From the NCBI RefSeq assembly GCF_003833015.1, contig NZ_RJLQ01000001.1:62001-126000 (forward strand): a stretch of DNA of 64,000 nucleotides, read 5' to 3'. Each line of letters starts with the position of its first letter. Position 1 is the stretch's first letter. The notes below the pieces were generated by a model. The model was not told where the DNA came from. It saw only the letters and a list, made by a program, of their open reading frames with translations, and made no database searches. Source of the DNA: Clostridium sp. E02. Lineage in GTDB: Bacteria > Bacillota > Clostridia > Lachnospirales > Lachnospiraceae. Of this stretch, positions 43,229 through 51,995 are shown piece by piece. The position numbers and the translations under genes are program-made.

Positions 43229-43271
43229 ATAAAAGCCCCACATAAATCATTGATTTATGCGAGGCTTTTAT
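43229..43271. terminator. bidirectional terminator between the XRE gene and tRNA-Ser
   Basis: AAAAGCC/GGCTTTT closes a stem with the inner perfect pair ATAAATCA/TGATTTAT. It serves the + strand XRE gene and the - strand tRNA. Confidence 0.85.
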
Positions 43272-43274
43272 TGA

Positions 43275-43360
43275 CGGAAGCGGTGGGATTCGAACCCACG
43301 TGCCCTTGCGGACAACCGCATTTCGAGTGCGGCTCGTTATGACCACTTCGATACGCTTCC
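43275..43360 (-). tRNA. tRNA-Ser (anticodon CGA)
   Basis: An 86-nt class II tRNA read on the - strand: acceptor GGAAGCG/CGCTTCC with discriminator G. The anticodon stem CCGCA/TGCGG encloses CTCGAAA, giving anticodon CGA for codon UCG. It has a long variable arm (TTGTCCGCAAGGGCA region) and T arm GTGGG TTCGAAT CCCAC. The CCA end is not encoded. A -10-like TATAAT lies about 25 bp upstream on the - strand. Confidence 0.97.
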
Positions 43361-43572
43361 AAAATAAAACACAACGGTACAATTATACACGATATTTGGC
43401 TTTTTGGGTAGTGTTTTCTGTAAAGTTTTTTTATGTTTTACAGTATAACCCAAACAGGAGTGGAAATAATAGGAATATATAGAAGAAATATATAAAAATA
43501 TTTAAAAAACAAAAGCAAATTTGTTTAAAAAAAACAGTAAAACAATGTATAAGGCCAAAAGGAGTATTCGAA

Positions 43573-43794
43573 TTGAAAAATATAACCTATACATTTTCCA
43601 GTGTAGAGGAACTTGTAGCCTTTGTGGGAAAGGCAGAAAAATGCAGTTTTGCCATTGATGTCATATGGAATCAATTGGTTATGGATGGGAAATCCCTGAT
43701 GGGTATTTTGATAATAGGGATTGGAAAACAGGTAGAAATTATATGCCATGATCCTGAATTTTCTCCAGAAAGTCTTCTTCATCCAGCGGCTTAA
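43573..43794 (+). CDS. HPr-like protein lacking the phosphorylatable histidine
   Basis: A 73-aa protein with an HPr-like pattern: a first strand, then KCSFAIDVIWNQLVMDGKSL and MGILIIGIGKQVEIICH, which matches HPr's xDGKSxxGxxxLG segment. The histidine expected near residue 15 is missing (region VEELVAFVGKAEK). It may be a degenerate or Crh-like regulatory domain. The start is TTG 43573 with GGAG 8 nt upstream; no ATG is available. A terminator follows. Confidence 0.65.
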   Translation: MKNITYTFSSVEELVAFVGKAEKCSFAIDVIWNQLVMDGKSLMGILIIGIGKQVEIICHDPEFSPESLLHPAA

Positions 43795-43815
43795 TTTCTT
43801 TCTAGTAAATAAGAA

Positions 43816-43868
43816 AAAAGAAGTCGGATTCTACCTGATTCGAACAGGTCTGTGTCCGGCTTCTTCTA
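43816..43868 (+). terminator. terminator hairpin containing a T-arm-like loop
   Basis: AAGAAGTCGGA pairs with TCCGGCTTCTT (one G-U). The apex is ACCTG-ATTCGAA-CAGGT, which on the - strand has the shape and loop sequence (TTCGAAT) of a tRNA T arm. Confidence 0.7.
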
Positions 43869-43886
43869 TAAAATCCGGTTTTTTCC

Positions 43887-43915
43887 TTGCAAATACATAT
43901 TTTAGGGGCTATAAT
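43887..43915 (+). promoter_or_regulatory. promoter of the ClC gene
   Basis: TTGCAA (43887-43892), 17-bp spacer, TATAAT (43910-43915). Confidence 0.65.
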
Positions 43916-43968
43916 TTTATATTGTTCGTAAGTTCAATTACAAAAGAACAATAACAGGAGGGATAATT

Positions 43969-45564
43969 ATGCAAACTGGTTGGCATACGGTAAAGAATAC
44001 CATTAACCGTTACCGCAGTTTTCGTTATGAATTAATCCTGGAGGGCATTATGGTCGGTGCAATCTCTGGATCGATTGTTGTGTTTTTCCGGTATTTACTA
44101 AGTCATGCGGATGAGTTACTGCACGTGATACTAAAATACGCGAAACAAAACACCTGGGCTATATTCGTGGGATTTCTTATTCTTTTATTAGCTGCGTTAG
44201 GAGTTACACTTTTGCTCAAATGGGAATCCCTGATTTCGGGAAGTGGAATCCCACAGGTAGAAGGTGAGATGATCGGTGAAATCGACCCTTGTTGGTGGAA
44301 AGCACTGATTGCAAAACTGGCAGGTGGTCTGTTGTCTTTGGGATGCGGATTGTCCTTAGGACGTGAGGGTCCAAGTATTCAGCTTGGAGCGATGGCTGCA
44401 AAAGGATTCTCAAGACTGACAAGAAAAGCAAAAACAGAGGAAAAGATGCTGATTACATGTGGAGCCAGTGCCGGACTTTCGGCAGCATTTAATGCTCCGA
44501 TTGCTGGAGTTTTATTTTCTCTAGAAGAGGTACATAAACATTTTTCTCCAGAAATCTTATTATCTACTATGGCGGCATCCATTACATCAGATTTCGTATC
44601 TAGAAAAGTATTTGGTCTAAAACCTATCTTTGATTTTCAAATCAATGAGATGATTCCACTCCATTCCTATCAATTTGTTTTACTGTTTGGAGTGATTATT
44701 GGCATCATGGGTGTGGTATATAACACAAGTCTTTCTAAAATGCAGGATCTTTATGAAAAGATGCCCAGTCGGTATGCCCGATTGTTGATACCGTTTGTTT
44801 TAGCAGGGATTTTTGGCCTTTATTATCCAGCTGTTTTAGGAGGGGGACATCCGCTAGTAGAAGTTCTTACTTCAGGAGAGATGCTTCTTGGAGCATTGTG
44901 TCTGCTTTTGTTGTTGAAATTCAGCTTTTCCATACTTAGCTTTGCATCTGGTGCACCCGGAGGGATTTTTTTGCCTTTGCTGGTTCTTGGAGCGGTGATC
45001 GGAAGTATTTATTACAACTCAGTTGGTATTTTTACCAATTCATTAGACGGTCTTTTGGGGAATTTTGTAATCCTTGGTATGGCTGGTTATTTTTCCGCAA
45101 TCGTACGTGCTCCAATAACCGGGATCATACTGATCAGCGAGATGACAGGCTCCTTTTCCCACTTATTGACCCTATCCATGGTGTCCTTGATTGCGTATGT
45201 GGTTCCCGATATGCTTCATTGTGCACCCGTTTATGATCAGTTGCTTCATCGTCTTTTAAAGAGACTTAATCCCGATAGAAAATCGTCCCTTACAGGGGAG
45301 AAGGTTCTGGTAGAAGGGATGATTTTTCATGGAAGTGAAGCAGAAGGAAAGAAGATTTGTGAAATTAAGTGGCCAGAAACCTGTCTTTTGGTTTCCTTGC
45401 AACGGGCAGAGGATGAGTTCGTCCCTGGGGGAGAAACAAAATTGTCAGCGGGTGATAAAATCGTTGTGCTTTGTGATGAGACTGCTCAAGGAAAATTACA
45501 CGTAGTTTTGCAAGATGTTTGTGAGACTGTGAAAATGCAAGATATATTCAAAACGGATTTTTAA
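43969..45564 (+). CDS. ClC family chloride transporter with RCK/TrkA-C domain
   Basis: A 531-aa protein: ClC membrane domain (about 20-430) and a C-terminal TrkA-C domain (about 445-520; LVSLQRAEDEFVPGGETKL). The chloride-site motifs are present: GSGIPQVEG, GREGPSIQLGA with the gating glutamate, and GAPGGIFLPLLVLGA. With the gating Glu it is likely a proton/chloride (or fluoride-tolerant) exchanger. The TrkA-C domain suggests ligand control. AGGAGG precedes the ATG. Confidence 0.92.
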   Translation: MQTGWHTVKNTINRYRSFRYELILEGIMVGAISGSIVVFFRYLLSHADELLHVILKYAKQNTWAIFVGFLILLLAALGVTLLLKWESLISGSGIPQVEGEMIGEIDPCWWKALIAKLAGGLLSLGCGLSLGREGPSIQLGAMAAKGFSRLTRKAKTEEKMLITCGASAGLSAAFNAPIAGVLFSLEEVHKHFSPEILLSTMAASITSDFVSRKVFGLKPIFDFQINEMIPLHSYQFVLLFGVIIGIMGVVYNTSLSKMQDLYEKMPSRYARLLIPFVLAGIFGLYYPAVLGGGHPLVEVLTSGEMLLGALCLLLLLKFSFSILSFASGAPGGIFLPLLVLGAVIGSIYYNSVGIFTNSLDGLLGNFVILGMAGYFSAIVRAPITGIILISEMTGSFSHLLTLSMVSLIAYVVPDMLHCAPVYDQLLHRLLKRLNPDRKSSLTGEKVLVEGMIFHGSEAEGKKICEIKWPETCLLVSLQRAEDEFVPGGETKLSAGDKIVVLCDETAQGKLHVVLQDVCETVKMQDIFKTDF

Positions 45565-45656
45565 AGATCTCCTTTCCTAACCAGTTTATCTTTTTAAGTT
45601 CTTTCTAAAAGAGTAAGAAGTAAACTTATAATAAGAGCAGTTCAGGGGTTTGTGAA

Positions 45657-46385
45657 ATGATGAATCAGACGAAAGAGAATCGTGAGGTTAGAAACCGCAG
45701 TCAGATGCTACGAAACAGGCGGTTAAGACAAGAGAAAAAAAAGAGAAGAAAAACCATCCTTTACATAGGAATTTGGGTTCTACAGCTTTCAGTCGTTGTA
45801 GCAGGAATCCTTTGGGGACTTAGTCTTTTGGTCCAAAGAAGATATGTAGATTTAACTTCTATCAGGATGCCAGACTGGGTAGAAGAGGATTTTATTCCAA
45901 CTAATCCATATTCTAGACCTGGGACCCATATGGTACAAGGCAAAGGAATTGTGATCCATTATGTTGCCAATCCTGGCACAACAGCAAAGCAGAATATGAA
46001 TTATTTTGCCAGTCTAAAGGATCAGACAGAAGCACATAAAATCTCTGCAAGCAGTCACTTTATCATAGGGCTAGATGGAGAAATTCTTCAGGGAATTCCT
46101 ATTTACGAAATAGCATATGCCACTTCAAAGGAGAAAAACCGGAATACGGTTTCCATCGAGTGCTGTCATCCCGATGAGACAGGAAAGTTTAATGACAAGA
46201 CGTATGCGTCCCTGGTGAAGTTGACGGCCTGGCTCTGCAGGGAGATGAAACTTACTGAAAAAGATGTTATCCGCCATTATGATGCGACAGGAAAAGATTG
46301 TCCCCGATACTATGTGGCACATGAAGAGGAATGGAAACGGTTATTAAAAGACGTAAAGGCTGAGAAAAAAATACTAGAAAAATAA
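45657..46385 (+). CDS. membrane-anchored N-acetylmuramoyl-L-alanine amidase (Amidase_2)
   Basis: A 242-aa protein: a very basic N-terminus, one membrane helix (about 33-58), then an amidase_2 domain with zinc-site histidines in IVIHYVANPGTT and VIRHYDATGKDCPRYY, and SSHFIIGLDGEILQG between them. It cleaves the lactyl-Ala bond of peptidoglycan outside the membrane. Similar Clostridium enzymes act in cell-wall turnover or germination; the specific role is not shown. The start ATG 45657 follows an AGGGG site. Confidence 0.87.
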   Translation: MMNQTKENREVRNRSQMLRNRRLRQEKKKRRKTILYIGIWVLQLSVVVAGILWGLSLLVQRRYVDLTSIRMPDWVEEDFIPTNPYSRPGTHMVQGKGIVIHYVANPGTTAKQNMNYFASLKDQTEAHKISASSHFIIGLDGEILQGIPIYEIAYATSKEKNRNTVSIECCHPDETGKFNDKTYASLVKLTAWLCREMKLTEKDVIRHYDATGKDCPRYYVAHEEEWKRLLKDVKAEKKILEK

Positions 46386-46391
46386 TTTTTA

Positions 46392-46428
46392 TTAAATGGC
46401 GAAACCAATTATGGCTTTGCCATTTTGA
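46392..46428. terminator. imperfect convergent terminator
   Basis: AAATGGC-GAAACC pairs with GGCTTT-GCCATTT with mismatches. It lies between the amidase and YwaF genes and overlaps the latter's 3' end. Confidence 0.45.
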
Positions 46429-47173
46429 ATTTACTGAATATAAGATGAAACAGAAATCCACCAAAAAGAACGGCAAACAAGTATATCCCATTCCCGATTG
46501 GGATTCCGTAGTTCAAAGCAATATCATGAAAAATAATCTGAGCCGATGGATAATAAGGGGAAATATAAAACATATCTGCCTGCCCTAAGGGTTTTACTGT
46601 ATGGTTGATGAAAGAGGCGATTGCGCAGCAGATAAAAAACAAAGGAACGGTCTTGAAAAAACCTTTTAAAGTGGAATCTGAGTGGCGGGTAAAAGCGATC
46701 ACAAGTCCAATAAAAATAAGCAGCAGATGCCAAATCAGACCGTGAAGGGTTAAAAACCAATAGGGATGAAGCAAACCAGATGGTTCTGCCAGTGCCATAA
46801 TGCCTCCAAGAAGATTAAAATCCTGCATAAAGGTATAAAGAACGGTCCGAGCCTTTTGGGAAGTGATAAAGGGTAGGATCAGACAGAAATACATGGGCAG
46901 ACTGCAAAGCTGAAATGGAAAATACCACCAGTTGTAGGTCTGATTGTTCATCACATAATAGAGAAAGAGTTGTTTATAACATTCTGCAGAGGCTAGGAGA
47001 ACGCCACAGAAAAACAGCAGACGGCAAAGTCTGACTTCATTTAATCGTTTTGCGACATAATATGCAAGAAAAACCATGATCGTTAGTCCAACGGATACAA
47101 ATAGGATATGAAAAAGTGAATAAGGAGCCGGTGGATTCATGGGCCAAGCGGTTATTTCTAAAATATCCTTCAT
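46409..47173 (-). CDS. YwaF family (TIGR02206-like) integral membrane protein
   Basis: A 254-aa membrane protein with about seven helices. Conserved polar positions include QLCSLPMYFCLILPF, a histidine in TLHGLIWH and PLGQADMFYISPYYP. This fits the YwaF/TMEM164 family, whose members are putative acyltransferases or of unknown role. It stands alone between a convergent amidase and a divergent ABC transporter operon. Confidence 0.8.
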   Translation of the reverse strand: MKDILEITAWPMNPPAPYSLFHILFVSVGLTIMVFLAYYVAKRLNEVRLCRLLFFCGVLLASAECYKQLFLYYVMNNQTYNWWYFPFQLCSLPMYFCLILPFITSQKARTVLYTFMQDFNLLGGIMALAEPSGLLHPYWFLTLHGLIWHLLLIFIGLVIAFTRHSDSTLKGFFKTVPLFFICCAIASFINHTVKPLGQADMFYISPYYPSAQIIFHDIALNYGIPIGNGIYLFAVLFGGFLFHLIFSKFKMAKP

Positions 47174-47272
47174 GGGTGCTTCCCTTCGTTTCTTAGCTGT
47201 TTTTAATCAAAACCATTATATCCGATGGAATAAAAACTTGCAAGATTATTAAAGCTTCTTCCCTAGAAGTAC

Positions 47273-47300
47273 TTGATTAATTTGAAAAATGCTATATAAT
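47273..47300 (+). promoter_or_regulatory. promoter of the amino-acid ABC operon
   Basis: TTGATT (47273-47278), 16-bp spacer, TATAAT (47295-47300), 60 bp before the substrate-binding protein gene. Confidence 0.6.
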
Positions 47301-47359
47301 GAATAACGGAAACTGTTTTATAAATATACAGAATAATGCATATATAAGGAGGAGTCATT

Positions 47360-48166
47360 ATGAAAAAGAACGGATTGGCGATCGCAGCAGCGTTATGTAT
47401 GGCAGTTGCACTCACAGCCTGCAGCGGATCAGGAAAAACAGAGACACAGGCAACAACAGATAGTACGACTGCGAAAGAAGCTGAAAACCAAGAAAGTATG
47501 GCTGAGGGCGATAAACTAGTTATGGTTACCAATGCTGAATTTCCACCTTATGAATATCATGAGAATAATGAAATAGTAGGAATTGATGCGGATATAGCCA
47601 AAGCAATAGCTGATAAACTGGGTATGGAGCTGGAGATTAAGGATATGGCATTTGATTCCCTGATTCCTGCCGTACAATCAGGAAAAGCTGATTTTACAGC
47701 GGCTGGCATGACGGTAAGTGAAGATCGGAAAAAGAATGTGGACTTTACAGATACCTATGCAGAGGCAGCTCAGGTGGTAATTGTAAAAAAAGACAGTGAA
47801 ATCAATGCAATCGATGATTTAACCGGGAAAAAGATCGGTGTGCAGACCGGAACAACCGGAGATATTTATGCAGATGATATCGAAGACGGAGATGTACAGC
47901 GTTTTAATAAAGGAATGGATGCAGTGATGTCTTTAACCCAGGGGAAAATTGATGCAGTAGTCATTGACCGGGAGCCAGCCAAGGTTTTTGTAAAGGACAA
48001 TGAAAACTTAAAGATTTTAGATGAGGCATTTACCGAAGAGGAGTATGCCATTGCTTTAAAGAAAGGCAATACCGAACTGTTAGATAAGATGAACGGAGCC
48101 ATTAAAGAATTAAAGGAATCCGGGGAATTTAAAAAGATCGTAGATCATTACATTACGGCAGAATAA
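47360..48166 (+). CDS. polar amino-acid ABC transporter substrate-binding lipoprotein
   Basis: A 268-aa SBP_bac_3 protein. It has a lipoprotein signal ending in the lipobox LTACSGSG, a Thr/Glu-rich linker, then EFPPYEYHENNEIVGIDADI, DFTAAGMTVSEDRKKNVDFT and DLTGKKIGVQTGTTGDIYAD. These are typical of glutamine/cystine/histidine-type binding proteins; the exact ligand is not evident. AAGGAGG precedes the ATG. It is the first gene of an SBP-permease-ATPase operon. Confidence 0.93.
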   Translation: MKKNGLAIAAALCMAVALTACSGSGKTETQATTDSTTAKEAENQESMAEGDKLVMVTNAEFPPYEYHENNEIVGIDADIAKAIADKLGMELEIKDMAFDSLIPAVQSGKADFTAAGMTVSEDRKKNVDFTDTYAEAAQVVIVKKDSEINAIDDLTGKKIGVQTGTTGDIYADDIEDGDVQRFNKGMDAVMSLTQGKIDAVVIDREPAKVFVKDNENLKILDEAFTEEEYAIALKKGNTELLDKMNGAIKELKESGEFKKIVDHYITAE

Positions 48167-48183
48167 GATAAAGGAAGAGTGCC

Positions 48184-48876
48184 ATGTGGGAAAAACTAAG
48201 AGATGATTTTTATCTGAATTTTATAGCGGAAGATCGTTGGAGATACATCACAGACGGATTACAGAATACGTTGAAAATAACTTTTTTCGCGGTTCTGATC
48301 GGTATTGTGCTTGGATTTTTGGTGGCCATCATACGTTCCACCTATGAAAACACCCATAAGCTGAAGGTGTTGAACGCAATCTGTACGGTTTATCTGACTA
48401 TAATCAGAGGGACTCCGGTGGTGGTACAGTTGATGATCATGTATTTTATTGTTTTTGCAGTTCATGATCCAGGCCAGATCTTTACCGCGATTGTAGCATT
48501 TGGAATCAACTCCGGTGCCTATGTGGCAGAAATTTTTCGAAGCGGTATCAGTTCCATTGAAAAGGGGCAGTTTGAAGCGGGAAGAAGTCTGGGGTTTAAT
48601 TATGCACAGACCATGTTGTTCATTGTTATGCCTCAGGCATTTAAAAATGTAGTTCCGACGCTTGCCAATGAGTTTATTGTACTTTTAAAAGAAACTTCAG
48701 TTGCAGGTTACATAGGACTGCAGGATCTAACAAGAGGCGGAGATATAATAAAGAGCCGTACTTATTCTGCATTCATGCCACTTATTTCTGTGGCCCTTAT
48801 TTATCTGATTATGGTAATGATATTTACAAAATTAGTTCAATTACTGGAGAGGAGGCTGCAGAGAAGTGAGCACTAA
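48184..48876 (+). CDS. polar amino-acid ABC transporter permease
   Basis: A 230-aa HisM/GlnP-type permease with five membrane helices and the EAA loop [18 protein letters not shown], with ARS-type QFEAGRSLG. Its N-terminus [18 protein letters not shown] is typical. The 3' end overlaps the ATPase gene by 11 nt. Confidence 0.94.
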   Translation: MWEKLRDDFYLNFIAEDRWRYITDGLQNTLKITFFAVLIGIVLGFLVAIIRSTYENTHKLKVLNAICTVYLTIIRGTPVVVQLMIMYFIVFAVHDPGQIFTAIVAFGINSGAYVAEIFRSGISSIEKGQFEAGRSLGFNYAQTMLFIVMPQAFKNVVPTLANEFIVLLKETSVAGYIGLQDLTRGGDIIKSRTYSAFMPLISVALIYLIMVMIFTKLVQLLERRLQRSEH

Positions 48877-49615
48877 TGAAACAAAGACACCTCTGATTCA
48901 GGTACAGAATCTTGGAAAAAAATTTGGAGACTTAGAAGTATTAAAAGATATCTCTGTTGACATCAATAAGGGTGACGTGGTATGTGTCATTGGTCCTTCT
49001 GGTTCTGGAAAAAGTACGTTTTTACGATGTTTAAACCGGTTAGAGGAACCCACAGGAGGACATATCCTGTTTGAAGGCACTGATATTGTGGATAAGAAGA
49101 CAGACATAGACAAGCATCGCCAAAAAATGGGTATGGTGTTCCAACAGTTTAATTTGTTTCCCCATATGACGATCCTTAAGAACTTAACCTTAGCCCCTAT
49201 GAAGCTCCAGGGAAGAAGCAAAAAAGAGGCAGAAGAGCAGGCAATGAGGCTGCTTGATAAAGTTGGACTTGCTGACCGTGGAGATTCTTATCCCAATCAG
49301 CTCTCAGGAGGACAAAAACAGAGAATAGCCATAGTACGGGCATTGTGTATGAATCCGGATGTGATGCTGTTTGATGAACCCACGTCAGCTCTAGACCCTG
49401 AGATGGTGGGAGAAGTACTTACTGTAATGCGGGAGTTGGCAGAAGAGAAGATGACCATGGTAGTCGTAACGCATGAGATGGGATTTGCCAGAGAAGTGGC
49501 GACCCGAGTCATGTTTATGGATGGGGGTTACTTTTTGGAAGAAAACGAACCAAAAGAATTTTTTGATAATCCCAAGAATGAAAGACTGAAACTCTTTTTA
49601 AGTAAAGTACTGTAA
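48866..49615 (+). CDS. polar amino-acid ABC transporter ATP-binding protein
   Basis: A 249-aa GlnQ/HisP-type ATPase: Walker [17 protein letters not shown]-loop [14 protein letters not shown], signature [15 protein letters not shown], Walker [17 protein letters not shown]. It starts at GTG 48866, with GGAGG upstream inside the permease gene. It powers uptake through the permease encoded just before. Confidence 0.96.
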   Translation: MSTNETKTPLIQVQNLGKKFGDLEVLKDISVDINKGDVVCVIGPSGSGKSTFLRCLNRLEEPTGGHILFEGTDIVDKKTDIDKHRQKMGMVFQQFNLFPHMTILKNLTLAPMKLQGRSKKEAEEQAMRLLDKVGLADRGDSYPNQLSGGQKQRIAIVRALCMNPDVMLFDEPTSALDPEMVGEVLTVMRELAEEKMTMVVVTHEMGFAREVATRVMFMDGGYFLEENEPKEFFDNPKNERLKLFLSKVL

Positions 49616-49630
49616 GAGATAGTCGGAATG

Positions 49631-49680
49631 AAACCTGTCCCATGATCTGGTTAAGCCAGTTCAAAGGGCAGGTTTTTTTG
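49631..49680 (+). terminator. terminator after the amino-acid ABC operon
   Basis: AAACCTG.CC pairs with GG.CAGGTTT, with a nested CTGG/CCAG hairpin, followed by T7. Confidence 0.85.
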
Positions 49681-49788
49681 TAATCCCTCTAATTCGTAAC
49701 ATTTGCTATTTTTCATATTCCAACCCTTATGGTAAAATGGAGTTTGAATCAATCATATAAAAAATGAAAGAAAATGAGGATTATAAAC

Positions 49789-50100
49789 ATGATAAAAGAG
49801 GGAAATAGTGAAGTTTTTAAGGAACTAGAAGGCAATGGACTTGTACTTGTGGATTTTTATTCTGTTACCTGTGGACCCTGCAAAATGCTGGGACTTGTAT
49901 TAAATGAGGTGGAGAAAGAATTGGGGGATACATTATCCATAATAAAACTGGATTTTGAACAGAATCAGGAGTTGGCAGAACGTTTTTTGGTCACTGGTTT
50001 CCCCACACTGATTCTTTTAAAAGATGGAAAAGAAGTGGGGCGGCTGAAAGGACTGCAGCAAAAGAAGGACATTCTTCAGTTTGTTGCGGAACAAAAATAA
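49789..50100 (+). CDS. thioredoxin-like protein
   Basis: A 103-aa thioredoxin-fold protein. The CGPC motif is intact (FYSVTCGPCKMLG), but the preceding tryptophan of canonical thioredoxin is threonine. The cis-proline is in TGFPTLILLKDG. It may be a specialised reductant rather than the main TrxA, and no thioredoxin reductase gene is nearby. ATG 49789 has TGAGG 9 nt upstream; ATG 49774 is an alternative. Confidence 0.88.
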   Translation: MIKEGNSEVFKELEGNGLVLVDFYSVTCGPCKMLGLVLNEVEKELGDTLSIIKLDFEQNQELAERFLVTGFPTLILLKDGKEVGRLKGLQQKKDILQFVAEQK

Positions 50101-50111
50101 AGGTCTGACCA

Positions 50112-50141
50112 TTGCTCTTAGAGGGATTGATGTGTTAGAAT
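50112..50141 (+). promoter_or_regulatory. candidate promoter of the tetrapyrrole operon
   Basis: TTGCTC (50112-50117), 18-bp spacer, TAGAAT (50136-50141), 48 bp before hemA. Matches are modest; I see no cobalamin riboswitch in the leader, which is too short for one. Confidence 0.45.
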
Positions 50142-50188
50142 AGGGAAGATGTTAGATGGATTGATTCTAAGGATAAGAAGGCTGGGTA

Positions 50189-51352
50189 ATGATGTATTGT
50201 ATGAGTGTGAGCCATAAAAAGGCTCCAGTAAATTTAAGAGAACAGTTCGCCTTTTTGGAAGCTGAAAAAGAAGAGCTCATGAGGCGTCTGCTAAAAAAAG
50301 ACTCGATCGCAGGAGTGGTTATTTTAAGCACTTGCAACCGGAGCGAAATCTATATATCGGGAAACAAATATGCCATCGGAGAGCTGCAGCAGGAAGTGGC
50401 AGACGTAAAGAACCTGCGTATGGGGGAGCTATTAAAGTATGTAAATATTTATAGTGAAGAAAATGCCATACGGCATTTGTTTAAGGTTACATGTGGGCTG
50501 GATTCAATGGTGCTTGGAGAGGATGAGATTTTAGGTCAGGTCAAGGATGCATATCAGAAATCCAAGGAATTTTTAGCCACTGATTATGAGATCAATGAGA
50601 TGTTCAAAAAAGCAGTAACTTGCGCCAAACGGATTAAGACGGATACTAATTTATCTAAAACACCGCTCTCTATCGCAACTTTAGTGGCAAACGAAGTGTT
50701 TCACCTTGAGAAAACAGACGGACAAAAGAATGTTATGATCATTGGTATGTCAGGGAAGATAGGGAGTACCATTACAAAAAATCTGCTGAGTAAGTCCGGG
50801 GTTTTTATAACTGCAACGGTGAGAAACCATGGAATGGATTTTAATTTTGAAGTAAAGGATAATCGGATCAAAGAGGTGGATTATAGGAATCGTTACGACT
50901 ACATAGAGAAAATGGATGTGGTGATTAGTGCCACGTCAGGACCTCATTATACCGTGATCGGAGAAGAACTTTCCTGTCATCTGACGAGTAAGAAAGAGAG
51001 ACTGTTTATTGATGTGGCAGTTCCAGTGGATATGGATCCCGGACTTCATAAAATCAACGGAATCACGCTCCATGATATTGATTATTTTAACGAATGCTCC
51101 AAAAATAACACACAGATAAAACGCAAAGAGCTGGACCGGGCCAAAGCCATTATGGAAGAAGAACTCGATGAAGCCATGCGGGATATCATGTTTCATCCCT
51201 ATATCAAAAAAATGAAATCACTAAAAGAGTCATTGGAAGGCAAACCCCTAGAGACTCTTTTATATCAGATCAGGGATCATGTAACGAGAGAGGAACTCGA
51301 TGTGGTTCTAAAAACTCTAGATGGTCTTACCCAGTGGACAAAGGAGGGGTGA
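50189..51352 (+). CDS. hemA: glutamyl-tRNA reductase
   Basis: First step of C5 tetrapyrrole synthesis: Glu-tRNA to glutamate-1-semialdehyde with NADPH. The 387-aa protein has the catalytic cysteine in ILSTCNRSEIY, GLDSMVLGEDEILGQVKDAY, a Rossmann segment (VMIIGMSGKIGSTI) and a C-terminal helical dimerisation domain, somewhat short. It is the first gene of a five-gene operon leading toward uroporphyrinogen III and precorrin-2. The next gene starts 1 nt after its stop. Confidence 0.94.
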   Translation: MMYCMSVSHKKAPVNLREQFAFLEAEKEELMRRLLKKDSIAGVVILSTCNRSEIYISGNKYAIGELQQEVADVKNLRMGELLKYVNIYSEENAIRHLFKVTCGLDSMVLGEDEILGQVKDAYQKSKEFLATDYEINEMFKKAVTCAKRIKTDTNLSKTPLSIATLVANEVFHLEKTDGQKNVMIIGMSGKIGSTITKNLLSKSGVFITATVRNHGMDFNFEVKDNRIKEVDYRNRYDYIEKMDVVISATSGPHYTVIGEELSCHLTSKKERLFIDVAVPVDMDPGLHKINGITLHDIDYFNECSKNNTQIKRKELDRAKAIMEEELDEAMRDIMFHPYIKKMKSLKESLEGKPLETLLYQIRDHVTREELDVVLKTLDGLTQWTKEG

Positions 51353-51353
51353 A

Positions 51354-51995
51354 ATGGCTTATTTTCCTTTTTTTGTGGATATCAAAGGGCAGGAATGTCT
51401 GATTGCCGGAGGTGGAATGGTGGCATATCGCAAAGCGCTTACCATAAAAGATTACGATCCCCATATAACGGTCATTGCTCCACATTGTATTCCTGAGATG
51501 AAACAGCTTGCAGAGGAATGCAAGGGAACCATTGTATTATTGCAGCGTAATATTATGGATTCCGATTTAAATCAGGCGGACTTTGTCATTGCAGCAACAT
51601 CGGAGGAAAGGATTAACCGTCATTTGTCCCAATGTTGCAAGGAAAGAAAAATACCGATCAATGTAGTGGATGTACAGGAGGAATGTAGTTTTATCTTTCC
51701 TGCATTGATACGAGAAAAAGAGATTACAATTGGAATATCTACAGGAGGAAACTCCCCCACAGTAGCCAGATATTTAAAAGAAAAGTTTAAAAAATTGATT
51801 CCCTCTGGGTTTGGAGCTTTGGCGAGTCAGCTTGGTTCTTATCGGGATATGGTTAAGGCAAACATAGATTCCCAGTCAGTGAGATCGGAGATTTTTAAAA
51901 TCATGGTGGATGAAGGAATCCGTCAGGGTGGTGTATTTTCACAGGAACAGCTAAAAGAATTGATTGAAAGAAAGAGGGCAGAACATGAGCAGTGA
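51354..51995 (+). CDS. precorrin-2 dehydrogenase / sirohydrochlorin ferrochelatase family
   Basis: A 213-aa protein of the Met8/CysG N-terminal type. The NAD site is CLIAGGGMVAYRKALTIKDY, followed by VIAATSEERINRHL, NVVDVQEECSFIFPALI and GISTGGNSPTVARYLKEK. It oxidises precorrin-2 to sirohydrochlorin and may insert iron. ATG 51354 has AAGGAGGGG upstream. It overlaps hemC by 11 nt. Confidence 0.92.
   Translation: MAYFPFFVDIKGQECLIAGGGMVAYRKALTIKDYDPHITVIAPHCIPEMKQLAEECKGTIVLLQRNIMDSDLNQADFVIAATSEERINRHLSQCCKERKIPINVVDVQEECSFIFPALIREKEITIGISTGGNSPTVARYLKEKFKKLIPSGFGALASQLGSYRDMVKANIDSQSVRSEIFKIMVDEGIRQGGVFSQEQLKELIERKRAEHEQ

Noticed and set aside
43300-43482. 60-aa + strand frame overlapping the tRNA
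   Set aside because: It covers tRNA-Ser on the other strand and has no ribosome site.
50101-50188. Cobalamin riboswitch before hemA
   Set aside because: The leader is under 50 nt after the candidate promoter, too short for that RNA, and no B12-box sequence is seen.
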